Source of the DNA: Craterostigma plantagineum | Lineage: Eukaryota > Streptophyta > Magnoliopsida > Lamiales > Linderniaceae | Direction: 5' to 3' | Assembly (NCBI GenBank): GCA_027422505.1 | Contig: JAPQWV010001574.1 | Location: 17,436 to 81,435 of the forward strand | DNA length: 64,000 nt | Part shown: in pieces, positions 23,952 to 36,930 of the stretch | Position numbering within the stretch: position 1 is the stretch's first letter | How the letters are laid out: the number at the start of each line of letters is the position of its first letter | Made by a program: the position numbers and the translations under genes | The notes under the pieces: model-generated | The model's input: the letters and a program-made list of their open reading frames with translations, nothing else | Databases searched by the model: none | Told to the model about the DNA's origin: nothing

Positions 23952-24243
23952 TAGCCGTCAAATGGGCCCGTGGCCTGCGGGCCGGCCCGCCCCGCCCCCC
24001 AAAAAGGGCGGGCTGGGCTGGGATATTATAGGCCCGCCCAGAGGCGGGCCTAAACGTGCCAGCCCGCGCGGGCCGGGGCTTGGCGGGGCGGGGCGGGCTG
24101 GCCCGCAGGCCAGCCCGCCAGTTTAAATAAATTATATATATATTTTATATCATATATTATGTTTAAATATATTAATTTAATAGTTAATGATTCCTTAATT
24201 ATAGCATATAATAACATATGTATTTATAAATACTAGTTTTTTG

Positions 24244-24260
24244 CCCGTGCAATGCACGGG
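24244..24260 (-). terminator. Helitron 3' terminal hairpin
   Basis: A 17-base inverted repeat CCCGTGCAATGCACGGG ends seven bases before the CTAG terminus. In Helitrons this hairpin signals the end of rolling-circle transfer. The same hairpin ends the three small Helitrons near 38578, 45663 and 47834. Confidence 0.85.
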
Positions 24261-24788
24261 TTATAATTATTTAAATTTCAAAAAGAAAAATATGATTTAA
24301 TAACTTGAAATATGAGATCAGATAATAAGTGTTGATTTTTAAGATATAAGAAATGTTCTCTACATGCATAGCAATTATTCTATAAATTATAAATCCTCAC
24401 ATATAATATCCAAAATAAGTAAAATTATACTTAAATGATATGCCAATAAAAGAACTATTAACATTGTAAGTATAAGTAAATATACTATTCCTCGGAATCG
24501 ACTCGAAAAACGTACGACACTTTAACTTCGTCATCTTATGTGTTGGGCACACGCAAAATAAAAACGAATTCGGACTTCAACACGCTATTTATATAATCTT
24601 GTATTAAAAGTGGTCCATCGTCTTCACCCTAAAAATATTGTCATGAAAAAACTTAATGAGATTATGGAAGAACCATAAGAAAAGAAGCGGATATTTCTAT
24701 GTGAATGCAACATCAAATAAACCAAATAAATCTAAAACAATAAAAAGATTCAAACACTGATCAAGTTAAAATGCGGTAAACTTTGTCA
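24261..24788. other. Helitron 3' non-coding part
   Basis: AT-rich sequence between the RepHel stop and the terminal hairpin. No gene is seen. Confidence 0.5.
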
Positions 24789-27700
24789 CTACATATTGGC
24801 TAAGACTTCACTATACACGACATTCTTTGTAACGTCTTCAGGTAAATCATTCTTGTTGCGTATTAGAATCTTGAGCCCATTGGGTGATGTGACACGGGAT
24901 AGTGCAACATAAAGTTGCTCGTGGCTAAAAACAGGATTGGGAAGGAATAAGCCAACTGAACTTAATGTCTGACCCTGACTTTTATTAATTGTCATCGCGA
25001 ATGCCAATTTAAGAGGAAATTGTCTCCTTCTTATCGAGAAGCCCGCTTCTTGGTTGGAGGGAGATAAATCAATCTGTGGAATAAGAACATTATCACCCGT
25101 TTTTGGTCCTGACATTACCGTCGCTTCAATCACTTTATCTCCTAGCTTGTAAATAACCAACCGCGTTCCATTACACAATCCAATCGATTGATTCATGTTG
25201 CGCAATAAAATGACTGGAGCCCCTACTTTTAGTTCGAGACAATGGTTGGGCAGACCAGCATAGTTCGTGGAATGGAGCAACTCAATAGGATTCAGTTCTT
25301 CCATCGATCCAACATTTTTCCGATGAACATATTCTGTCGGAACTCAAGTAATTTCGAGAAATTCCAGGAAGGATCGATAATATTTTTGAATTGAGAATGT
25401 CAACATCACTGTTAGTTGGTGCTAGTATTGCTCGCTTCTTAAGATAAAGCAAATCAGAATACCGTGTCGTTAGGTCTTCATAAGTCGAAGCAATTAGTTG
25501 ATCAAGCCCATGTGTGTCGTCTTTTATCAGAAATCCATCGGAATATCAATCCAATTTGGTTCACCGTTGCTTGTTAGAGATCTTCCAGGCAATTTACCAT
25601 CCCCAATATCTAAGATCCACTTACCGAAGTTTGTAAGTCTTTGTAAATCTTCGCTCGAAATATCACATCCACGTAGTCGCATGTTTATTTGTAGGTTCAT
25701 TAATTGACAGTGACTCCAAAAATTAGCACGGTGCAAAGTAGATGCGACAATGGCTTCTCGACCACCATTTGCGACAACAGGTAATATTTGTCTGAAGTCG
25801 CCTCCTAATACGAACATTTTTCTCCCGAATGGAAATTCATTGTCACAAATATCCTTGAAGTGACGGTCGACGGCCTCAAATGCGAGCCTGTTTGTCATAG
25901 GAGCCTCATCCCAAATTATCAACGACGCCGATCGAATTAGTTCAGCTCGTGATGACGTTTTCTCAAATGAACAAACAGAATTCTCAGCAGGAGTAAGCGG
26001 TATCTTAAAAGTAGAATGAGCAGTTTTTCCTCCAGGTAGTAATAAGGCAGCAATTCCCGAAGATGCAACTGAAATAACGATGTGTCTTTCTGACCTAAAT
26101 TTAGATATCAACGTATTCCACAAGTAGGTCTTTCCAGTTCCGCCACTACCACAAACAAAGAATAATCCACCATTATTTTGACTGTGAGCTCGCATAATAG
26201 CAGAAAATACCCTATATTGGTCGAAATTTAGCCCCCGAGCAAGACTTTCATAATTTTCCAGCTCTACTGATGCATCATAGTCAAGTTCGTCTATTATCAA
26301 TCGATTTGTGGCGCGCTGCGCATCCTCTACTGATGGTTGTGGCATGTGGGGATAATCTTTCAGTGACCTGCCATTTCTATTTAGAATATGTTCAATCTCA
26401 AGAATACCTAAACGACGTCGTTCTTCATCTGTGAGGCGTAAATCAAAATTATTCGATCGACGCTGAATCATTTGTTCAATATCGTCTGTCATGCTTTTCC
26501 AATGTGTTTCCCATAGTTCCGTAAGATTCGCTACTTCGGCGAACATCAATATGGAGCTGAACATGTTTCTTAGTTGCACACCCGTAGTCCATGTAGATGC
26601 TTCCCTTAAAGCAGCGTTCCGTTCATTATTGTCGTCAAGCAATCCTAGTTCAAGACAAGCTGCATGAAATGTCGGATGAATAACTCCCCTTACCGTTCGT
26701 ATGTCCTCATATGACATTGCACCACGAACCTTCGTCAGGAGCATCCTGAGGTAGTAGCGCTCACCAGAATTTGAATGCGCAAAAGGCAGTCTTCCAATAG
26801 AAACTCTTTGCTGACGCTTTCTCCATGTTTTACTTTGACGGTTCCATAACCATTCGGTTGGAAAATCAGAATACGTCAATGATCGAGCTTCGCGATGCTG
26901 TCTGTTTGTTTCGAACCACATCGTCAACATTGATTTTTGTGGCTGATTAACTAATTCATGTAGGTCATCGTTGTCATGAAAGACAATGTTTTGATCGCCC
27001 GGCAAATGAAACTGCATTCTCTCAACAGAAGGATATTGATGTTGAAGGGCGAAGTCAAAAATCCTCCAACACGCTTCAATGGCAGAGACATAACGACAGT
27101 CGAAGTATTGTTTTACCTCATCAACTTGTTGTGGTTGTGGCTGATCGATGTTATTCCGAGGTACAATATCTTCAATGACAAACGTTGCTCGATCATGACC
27201 TTTGTGGATGTACTTGTATAGATACTTAATAACGCTCCGAACAGCTACACGCTCGACATTTATGTGGGCATCATATTTGACACATAAATCCCTATTGTAG
27301 GGAACTATCCATCTGTTATCAACTTCTCGACCATTCGACAAAGTTGTTGCGATTGTTCTTCTACGCATGTAATGCACAAATCTTCGATCATCAACAACTG
27401 TCTCGTCACAAAATTTCTTCGGATAATGTTTCGAGCACTTTCCATCAACTAAGCATGGACCACATGGCCCATGAATCATAAATTTAGTGACTGTTTCGTA
27501 TGCAAGGGGGTCGTTTTCTTTATCAGGAATCTCGGCACTAATAAAGTTGTTAACATCATCTGCACTTGTAGGCTTGTCATTTGGAGTCACAGTGAGAAGA
27601 ATATGTGCATGTGGAAGTCCACGCTTTTGGAATTCAACGACGTATAAATCTGCATTAGTTATTAGTAATGTAACAATTATTATTATAACAACAACAATAA

Positions 27701-29035
27701 TAATAAAAATAATAATAATTTCGAGAAGACATAAAATTACCAGCAATGACAGTTCCAAACATCCGTCTGTCCTTCAAATCACGTAGTAATTCTTTCATTT
27801 TTAACCGGAAAACTCGGCACACAATGTCAGGACGATCTTCAACTCGTTCATATTGAAGTAGCTCTCGAGTTATTTCTGGCCAATTCGGATTACATGTGAA
27901 AGTAATGAAAAAATCTGGAGGCCCCATTCTACGACATATTGCGACTGCATCTTGATAATGTTGGATCATATTGCGTGGTCCACCAGTAAAGGATGATGGC
28001 AAAATATACTTTCGTCCAACAGATGATGCATTAAGATCTCCATGTAAGACTGCATCCTGAAGTCCTCTATACAATTCGGTACGCAACCGACCTTGGCTAC
28101 ATTTGACGTATAATAGACGACTTTGCTCAATGGCACAATATACGTCCACAATAAACTGTTGGTATAGACGACCACCCCTAACCAAACTATCACCATCCCC
28201 GTCTCTATCTTGAATTCGATAGGCATAAAATTGTCTCATCGAGACTTTATCCCTTGAAGTACTTGAAGATAGAATTGGTATTTCCAACGACCAACCATCT
28301 GTTCCGTAAGGAAATAACAATGGGTATTGAAGAGGTACATAAGCAGGATGCGTACAATCACCTACCAACAAAGCAGCGACTTCGCTCGACGTTGGACGCG
28401 TATATTGTCTACCTTCTCTTGCTTGAATGATACGCGTACATTCCTACTGTTTTCTTGGGCGACCAGCATATCTCGAGCACGTCGAAAAACCGATACATAA
28501 GGATTTACATGGTCAAGCATGACTTGTAGTCCACGAAGTATATCTTCATTTATTTCTGAACTACTCGATGACCCCATTGCATTGAGACGATTGTAAACCT
28601 CATTCGCAGTGTCGTAAATATAAAGTTGCGCAAATTTAGGACCACTACCTGATTCGGGGAGCAATGAACCAATTCGATGATAATTACTACCAGAAATGCG
28701 AAACACATAAGGTCCTCTGCCATCGTTTACACTGTTGCCGATTCGGCCCCCATTGACGTGAACGACAATAATGAATTGTATGTTCGAACTTTCTCTCTGA
28801 AAACTGATTGCGATTGAAGGGACTGAAGGAACGATGGTGATATTGGAATATTTGGAAGCTTAACTTGACCGCTTCCGCAACATAAGTGAAATGTAGGATT
28901 TGACAGGCTACTATCTCGAACTTTCTCACAAATCCACATGATAGCATTACAATTGACACACCTGGTTGTTTTCTCTCCAATATCAAAGCGTTGCGAGAAG
29001 CGACATCTTCCATTTGTAGTAGATGATTCTAGCAA
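24789..29035 (-). pseudogene. Helitron Rep/helicase (RepHel)
   Basis: Minus-strand exons read a Cys-rich N-terminus (CVNCNAIMW, CCGSGQVKLP) at 29035-28690, then KFAQLYIYDTANEVYNRLNAM (28706-28362), LFPYGTDGW (28371-) and FITFTCNPNWPE. An AT-microsatellite intron (about 27655-27750, GT...AG) leads to [13 protein letters not shown], the HUH nickase motif, and [13 protein letters not shown], the tyrosine motif. The helicase half has [14 protein letters not shown] (Walker A), LIIWDEAPM (Walker B), [24 protein letters not shown] and YVALSRVT, a PIF1-type SF1 helicase. One-base frameshifts near 25525 and near 25310 interrupt it, as does at least one break in the N-terminal part. The protein is therefore inactive as written. 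Confidence 0.9.
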
Positions 29036-30189
29036 ATATTTATTTTGAATAAAAAAAATTATTTAATGGTTCTATAGTTCATAAATTCACATTAATAAGA
29101 TATTACCAGCTTCGTTTCGGGCTCTAGTAGGCTGACTATTCATGGACTGCCTTGATTGGTTATTGCGAAGAATTGTCATCCTAACAGCTCGAGATTCCCG
29201 TTGTAATGACAATTGCTGCGACCTTCGTGTTTGTATATTTTGATTCAAAGGGATAGATGATCGGAAAGAATGAGCGTCCATAGCTGTTTTGAAGTGAGTG
29301 GTGAGGTATAAAGTTGTAATACCTAAAAGAATAATGTTTGTAGTTACGGAAATCTACACATAAATACCCAATATGAAAAAAATCAGCCACTTAAGTACCT
29401 TGTCAGAACTATTTTATAGCTAGGTACCTAGTTGAATTTACACTTAGGTACCTAATCACCTAAGATTACCAAAATACCCTTATTTCTTTTCTCTTTTCAG
29501 TTTTTTTTTTTCTGCAAAATTCGAGCTCCATCCCCGTCGACGAATTTCCGTCTTGCAGACCACCTCCTTCCGCTCGTTCCGGCGCCGGACAACCATCGAC
29601 AAGCCTCTTGAAAGTTGGGTTCTTGATTTTGGGTCATAATTTTGTCAGGTAGTCTTTTTTCTTTTGCAAAGGGTTTGGTTAGTCGATTTTACGCATTTAT
29701 TCAAGGTTTAGCCCAAATCCGGGAGCTCAATGCGCTCCAAGAGCTCGATATAAGGGTGGAATGTTAGGATTTGGTAGTTATTGAGGCTAATCCATCGAGA
29801 TTTTGGATTTTTTTTAAGAACTGTTACGACGTACCATTTGTTATGTATATTACGTACCATTGTTTGTTGTTTTACCGTACCTAAATATATTATGTGATAC
29901 AGTCCGATTGGACATTTATGTTATGCAGTATCTTTGTGTATTTATATTGTACCAAAATGTCCTATTATGCAGTACCAATCTAAACTATACAACGTACCAT
30001 TTATAATGGTTGCCATATTATCTGAAAATATAGCATCCGCAAATTCGGTTGGTGCGGGACGTTATTTGCAATGTGTGAGTATAAAAGGGAGTCTTCCATA
30101 CTATTAATCACGAAGCAACGACGCTTATCGATATATCCGTATCCCTCCAAAGATGGTGGTCGAATATCGATTCCCGGCATGCCAGTTAT

Positions 30190-31150
30190 CTAATGTAATG
30201 TATGCAAACATGGTACCCTAATATATGCCAACATGGTACCCTAATATATGCCAATTTGGTACCGTAATACATATACATTTGGTACTGTAATATATGTCAA
30301 TTTGTTACTGTAATATATGCCAATATGGTACTGTAATATATGCAAATTTGATACTGTAATATATGCCAGTTTGATACCGTAATATATGCAGTAATATATG
30401 TCAGTTTGGTATCATAATATATGTCAATTTGGTACGGTGATATATGCCAGTTTGATACTGTAATATATGCAAATTTGATATTGTAATATATTCCTTTGAT
30501 ATCGTAATGTATGCAATACTGTATTATATGCCAGTTTGATACCGTAATATATGCAAATTTGGTATTGTAATATATTCCAGTTTGGTACCATATATATGTC
30601 GATTTGGTACTGTAATATATGCCAGTTTAATACCTCAATATATATACAAATTTGATATTGTAATATATGCCTGTTTGATACCGTAATATATGCAAATTAG
30701 GTACTGTAATATATTTCAGTTTGATACCGTAATATATGTCAATTTGATACTGTAATATATGCAAGTTGATACTAAATACATGCAAATTTGATATCGTACT
30801 TTATGCCAGTTTGATACCGTAATATATGCAAATATGGTACTGTAACATATGCCAATTTGGTACCGTAATATATTTCAATTTGGTACTGTAATATAAGCCA
30901 GTTTGATACCGTAATATATGCAAATTTGATATCGTAATTTATGCCAATTTGGTAATGTAATACATGAGAACAAAGAGATGGGCATATATGCCAACAAAGT
31001 ACTGTAATAAAAGACAACAAGGTACTCTAATATATGCCAATAAAGTACTGTAATATAAGCCAACAAGGTACTGTAATATAAGCCAACAAGGTACTGTAAT
31101 ATAGGCAAATAAGGTACACTAAACATACCACAGATGGTACTGTATCGTTT
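30190..31150. repeat. 23-bp minisatellite array, about 40 copies
   Basis: Tandem units of about 23 bp follow the pattern GGTACYGTAATATATGCCAAYTT with frequent single changes; some units are truncated. In the last 200 bp the spacer changes to AACAAGGTACTGTAATATAAGCC. Since 23 is not a multiple of three, open frames across it are low-complexity artefacts. The array lies inside the nested Mutator-like element. Confidence 0.9.
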
Positions 31151-31839
31151 CAGAAATAGGTACCGCATAAATTAAAGCAAGTTTGAATTTGAGACTTGGC
31201 TATATTTCATCAGAAACGAAGCATTTAAGAAGATGTTGATGTGGAGAAACAAAGAGACAACTTCTGACGTTTTTCTGTCATGACTGGACATATTTATGAC
31301 ATTTTTCTGTCATGAGTGGACAGATTTCTGACGTACGAGGTTTTAAATCAAAAAGACAGAATCTGACATGTCATTGGCTTTCATAAAATGTTTGATGTCA
31401 TATGTAATTTTGGGTACTACAATCGTGTCTGAGATGGTACGTTTACAATAAAAAAAAAGGTACCCCTACAAAGCTAAGTAAGGTACGTCGTCCCTTAAAT
31501 ATGTGATACATCATACTAGGGTTAGTATTTTTCGAGGTCGTACGAATTAGTTTTTCATCTGGAACCACCCTAAAACACTAATATAGAGTATTAGTTATGT
31601 TTCAGATCAAATTAGGTGCATTAGGCCTTACACGCATGAATTAAACTTTCGAACTCTAAGATTCATTAGAATATAAGGATAGAAGCAAGAACATCTTACA
31701 ACGTAATTTGAAAAATCTGGTGAGTCCTACATGTGCATTTTTTTTTATATTTTTTTATTCATGTTATTATTGTTAGGTATTGTCAAAATCATGCAGAACA
31801 ACGCGATTCGCTTAGGAATCTATTTATTTCCGATGTTTA

Positions 31840-32780
31840 ACAAATGGTACGGTAGACTTGCATATGAGGGTACAATATATGTATACATAGCGATACGGTA
31901 AACCTGCAGATTATGGTACTATATATGTAAATGATAAGGTACCTTACTGTACAAGATAAGCTATCTTACTGTACACAGATAAGGTACTTCATATATTCTA
32001 TTTATGGTACGGGACATATACACATAATGGTACGGTTAACCCGCATATTATGGTACTCCGTATGTAAAAGATATGGTACGGCAATCTGAAAGACAAGGTA
32101 CTTCATATCTTCTATTTATCGTACACCATATATTTACATAATGATACAGTTAACCTGCATATTATGGTACTCTGTATGTAAACGATATGGTACGGTAATA
32201 TAAAAGACAATGTACTTCATATCTTCTGTTTATGGTGCGGTATATGTTTACATAATGGTAGGTTAAATGCATATTATGATACTCTGTATGTAAAATATAA
32301 GGTACGATCATATAAAATCATATGGTACTGCCTAAAATACGGACAGTCTCATAAAACATATGGTACTGCATAAAATACTGCATATATTACTGTACCACTT
32401 TTGCATATCGTAGGGTACCAAACAGACATATATTAAAGTACCAAACATGCCTATATTACGGTACCTAATTTGCATATCGAATGGTACCAAACTGGCATAT
32501 ATTACAGTAACAAATTTACATATATTATGGTATACTTGCAAATTAGGATATTGTATATGTACATAATGATACGGTAAACCTACAGATTATGGTACTCTGT
32601 ATGTAAAAAATAAGGTACACTAATAAAGATAAAGTACTCATAAACTCTGGTTATGGTACGCTATATATATATATATTACATAATGGTACGATAAACCTGC
32701 ACATTATGGTACTCTGTATATAAAAGATAATGTACGCTAATATAAAAACTTATGGTACTGCATAAAATACAGACAAAGTC
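31840..32780. repeat. Higher-order GGTAC repeat, about 113-bp period
   Basis: A second array built of GGTAC words, organised in longer units. A typical unit reads AACCTGCATATTATGGTACT, then CTGTATGTAAA, GATAAGGTAC, AAGACAAGGTACTTCATATC and TTTACATAATGGTAC before restarting; at least three units are recognisable (near 32030, 32145 and 32255). It appears to be a reorganised relative of the first array. Confidence 0.75.
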
Positions 32781-33958
32781 TCATACAACTACACAACATA
32801 CGACATCAATGAGTCTCCAAACAGTCTCATTCACAAGACAAATATCTTAACGAACATAAACAACACAGTTTCCAAACAATCCCATCCCCAAGTCAAATAA
32901 CTGAACTTAAACAACAAAGTCTCCAAACAGTCTACGTGCCAAATTGGAACCGGTTAAACTCTGGATCCACGGTCTTCTTTCATAGATACTCATACGTCCG
33001 TGCCCAACAATTCGTCAGAATATGAGCTTGCACAATATAGAAAAGACATTAACGCAGAAATGCAACCACGGCATGAAAATATGTACAATGTTAAAACTTA
33101 CGAATGCTCTAGCGGCCCATGTCATCTTATGCGTGGCCATCAGACCCGAACGTAGATAAAAAAAAAGTGCAGGATGGCACCTGTAAGAAAGCTCAAATAT
33201 GTCCTGCGGAGGCATTTCTGCAAAAAAAGTAAACCTGCTAATAAGCAGTACCATTTTATACACACACGGCGTACCAATTCGCCCAAACAGATGGTACCAA
33301 ATACAATGTTTGTGTAGTACCAAATCAAATTGACCCCATTCGAAAAAACCCAAATCGAAAACTCCCAAATCGACAACAATCAGTCCACCCATTCGAAGAT
33401 ACACGCACAAAGCTACCACACTAAATTGACCCATTCCAAAGAACCCTAATCGAATAACAAATCGATGTCATTCGAAAAACACGCAGCTATTGTTACGAAC
33501 ATTAACCGAAAATGCTTAAACCCAACGAATAACGGCAAAATCAAACTAGATACAAGCTTATTGGTAACTGTAATACCAGTACGAAATGCCACGACGAACT
33601 GTAAAGAAGCAAACGAGTTACCTATCGATTTCAAAAGGGGAATACCACGACGAAGAAGAACCCATGACTTGAATCTGAAGCAAAAACAAACGCGGGTCGA
33701 TTTCTGGGAGAAAGATGCGCGATTTGGGTTGGTTTGGGATGGTGGTTTTTTTTTTTTAAGAACGAACGTGAGGTGAAATAAGAAACTAGGTAAATGATGT
33801 AATAAATCAGTTTTATCAGGGGTAAATCCGTCAGTTAGGTACCTATCAGTAAGAAAAAATTCAAGTAGGTACCTAGGTTAAAAATAAGTCTGACAAGGGA
33901 CTGAACTGTTTAATTTTTATTGATGTAGGTATTTAAGTGTTGAATCCCCTTGTAGTTA

Positions 33959-36130
33959 TTGTAGTCGGTTTATCAACTGCATGTTTAGTGGTAGACAACA
34001 CTTTGAAATATAATTATTTTTCTTCTTCTAAGTGTGAAGAAATATGTTTACAACAATTGAATAAACAAATCTAAGAAGTAACTTTTAAAGTATAATCATT
34101 TAACATTAAATATAAATCTCACGGACCGAGAATTATAGTACTCAAATATGGTTAACCTTTTTTTTTGAAAATTGTCAGAATCATAATTATTGCTATAATA
34201 TGAACTTATACATCATATATAACTCACAACAGCTACAGTAAAGAGAACGTTAAACATATAAACATGTATGAGAAACGGAAAATGTCACACATAGTTAAAA
34301 TATATTTCAATTCAATCTTAAATGTTATGTATCTTATATATATTATTTCCAATATACAAAGATTATTAAACAAATACCAATAGAAAAGAATATCATGTAG
34401 TAAACTATATTTACCTGGTCAGGATTTTTGTGATAAATGCAGCAAACGATGCACCGGTCAAATGAAATGCAACAATAACATATAACCTGCAATAAGTTGG
34501 AGTCAGCAACTATTAATTCCAATTCGTTAACATTATAAATATTTTGAAAACACAGATTTTTTTAACTCATGTATGATAATTCGATATATGGAGTCTTATA
34601 AGTAATGTTAATATCATTGTGATTTCGGTAATTCATGATTTATTTTCAAATAATAGCCTATTCTTAAAATTATGCAACCACTTAACAAATAATAGATTAA
34701 CAATAATCCCATTTAAAGAAATCAACAAACAAATTAATTGGTTAAAAAAAGCATTATAAACAAATTATAGCACGCGATACTCCCTTAAAATTATGCAACC
34801 ACTTAACAAATAATAGATTAACAATATCCCATTTAAAGAAATCAACAAACAAATTAATTGGTTAAAAAAAGCATTATAAACAAATTATAACACGCGATAC
34901 TCCCTAGTATATGGTACATGGATCCAAAAAATATCCGTATTCACTAAAAAGGTTTAACAAAAAAAATGATAAATAATTTTTTTTATGAATGTAACAAAGA
35001 ATTCATTTCATTTGCGCTAATTGCATTCCATATGGAAAATACGTTTTACTGACATTCGCTCCAAACTCTAATGCAGAACAAAAATATATCATTCCCACGT
35101 ATGTGTATTATATTTACTTTATTTTCAAAGAATAGCCTATTCTTAAAATTATGCAACCACTTAACAAATAATTAACAAAATCCCATTTAAAGAAATCAAC
35201 AAACAAATTAATTGGTTAAAAAAAGCATTATAAACAAATTATAGCACGCGATACTCCCTAGTATATGGTACATGGACCCAAAAAAATATCCGTATTCACT
35301 AAAAAAGTTTAACAAAAAATGATAAATGATGGAGGGAAAATGCTTACTGAGTAATTACACAATCACACAAACCAGATCACCACAAACCAAACAAAAAAAA
35401 TATACCAGCAAATTCGTCTGTAATACATAAAACAAAAAGATAACATAATACAGAAAAGGAAATATGCACTTTTGTAGTCAATCGAGATATTATCATCAAC
35501 AACCATTGATTATAAAAACCTATGGCAAGTAGTAAATATATTAGATTCATAATAAGAAGCACAAAACAAAATGATTACCTCTATCTTTTTCCAATTTGAG
35601 TTCGATTGAGTGTAAGCGAAGAAACGACAAATCTACACCGATCAGATTAAACAATAATTATCAATATGGAGAGATTTTATACATGGATCAGATTAAATAA
35701 TCTGATGAAACTGTACCATAGCCTTTTTATATTATTAAAGATAATAGGAGTAAACGTACTGCTCATATGCGGAAAATTAGTACGGCTAAACAAATCGCCC
35801 GAAAGTTTTAGATGGCCAGTTATGCGATAACTACTGCAGATGCGAAAAATTAGTAAGGCCGACAATTATGCGAAAACTTAGTGTGGCTGACCAGTTAAGT
35901 AGTGGGTTTATTATTTGTTGGTTTCTATTTTTTGGGTAGTTACTTTTGAGAGTATTGGGAGGACGTGGGAAGGTTTCTTGGGAGTTGCAATTTATATTAG
36001 TTGTTTTTTAAAGTAAGAGATCGCTTGTAGGAATTCGTGGGATATGTTTTTTTGGTTTCTTATTTTGTTTTTATTTTGAAGTACACGTGGCAGCATGTAA
36101 AGCAGACTACATTTGCATAATACAATAAGA
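33959..36130. other. Helitron 5' part, AT-rich, with an internal triplicated module
   Basis: No coding exon is recognised. A segment of about 120 bp (TTAAAATTATGCAACC to GCACGCGATACTCCC) occurs three times: about 34664-34783, 34784-34905 and 35137-35255. The second and third copies are followed by the same ACATGGA...AAAATATCCGTATTCAC sequence. The region ends at the 5' TC terminus at 36130. Confidence 0.6.
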
Positions 36131-36359
36131 TATAATTAATATATTATTTATCCATAATTTATTATTAAATACCTTAATTAACTAAAACTAATTAATAAAT
36201 TAAATTATAAAATGAAAATACAAAAAAAATAAATATTTTTTATATGCGGGCGGGCCGGTCCCTGATTTTTTAGGCCCGCCCCGCCCCGCCAAGTGGTTGG
36301 CCTGCCCGCCCCGCCAAGTGGTTGGCCTGCCCCGCCATTTTGACAGCTCTAGTTGGAAT

Positions 36360-36857
36360 TAAGCTATCTTAATGACGTAGTATCGTCTGAAACTTCGAAT
36401 ACTGGGCGATAATATAACAAGTTATGTGCTTACTATCGTCCCCGCATTTAATGGTTGGAATTAACCTAAGAAGTATTAAATCGTAGAAATAGGAAAAAGA
36501 AACATTCTTATTGAAACATCATTTTTTTTTTTTCTCTCTGTCTGAGTTTTCAATAAAAGACGTACATCCATTTCGGATCTAGGACAGACATCCCAAAGTC
36601 CATACAATCCATTCTCCTCTTTGTTAGGACCCTCGAAAGTTGGCATAATTCAACACAGAGTAGCAAGATATTTTATTCAACTGGAGTCTATCAAGCAAAT
36701 AAAGACGGACAACATAAAGAGAACATAAACTGAACATGGTTTGACTATTCATGAATGGAAATATAGTGCCCTGTAAAATACAGAAAATGAAACTAAATAC
36801 TGAATAGGGGACATGACCATCGCGAAATCTCACATCTACCCAATCTCGAACTTCCAT
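36360..36857. other. Flank between the hAT element and the LHP1 array
   Basis: No conserved coding segment. GGTTGGAATTAA recurs at 36453, echoing the hAT target. The stretch is AT-rich with a T-run near 36523. It may be original 3' flank of the duplicated LHP1 fragment. Confidence 0.3.
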
Positions 36858-36930
36858 ATACCGAAAAAGAAATCAAAATTCATAAATGCGCAACGGTCAA
36901 AATAACAATTATGCCTATCAGAAAATCAAC

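Larger units (their letters stand above)
29347..33949. mobile_element. Mutator-like element (4.6 kb) nested in the Helitron
   Basis: The terminal inverted repeats are about 130 bp. Both begin with a GGAAATCTACAC/GGGGATTCAACAC-type end followed by TAAATACC and include CCTTGTCAGA and AGGTACCTA blocks. The flanks are a perfect 9-bp TSD TTGTAGTTA (29338-29346 and 33950-33958), diagnostic of Mutator-like transposition. No transposase frame is visible. The interior is dominated by GGTAC-based tandem repeats (30190-32770). The segments inside both TIRs (29490-29800 and 33400-33770) are more complex and could be captured host DNA. Confidence 0.85.
24233..36130 (-). mobile_element. Autonomous-type Helitron with Rep/helicase
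   Basis: The minus-strand 3' end is CTAG at 24236-24233. It is preceded by the hairpin CCCGTGCATTGCACGGG (24244-24260) and followed by host T, exactly the Helitron 3' signature. The 5' end is TC on the minus strand at 36130-36129 (TCTTATTGTATTATGC), preceded by host A. Insertion is therefore between A and T with no TSD. Rep/helicase exons lie at 24789-29035. A Mutator-like element (29347-33949) enlarges it; without that it is about 7.3 kb. The 5' boundary is inferred from the A/TC context and similarity to small Helitrons in the window. Confidence 0.8.
23952..36351. mobile_element. hAT-like element (502 bp without inserts) split by a Helitron
   Basis: The left end TAGCCGTCAAATGG and right end CCATTTTGACAGCTCTA are inverted repeats. 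The flanks are a perfect 8-bp TSD GTTGGAAT (23944-23951 and 36352-36359). The two arms (23952-24232 and 36131-36351) carry GGGCGGGCC-type words near the ends and AT-rich cores, as in small plant hAT elements. No transposase is encoded. The 11.9 kb between the arms is a Helitron, so the hAT is the outermost and oldest layer of the nest. Confidence 0.85.

Noticed and set aside
30190..31150. Regularly spaced repeats that could suggest a CRISPR array
   Set aside because: Units are contiguous 23-mers without unique spacers, in plant DNA inside a transposon.
30772..31168. 82-97-codon frames in the GGTAC minisatellite
   Set aside because: They translate the 23-bp repeat in three rotating phases and have no independent coding signal.
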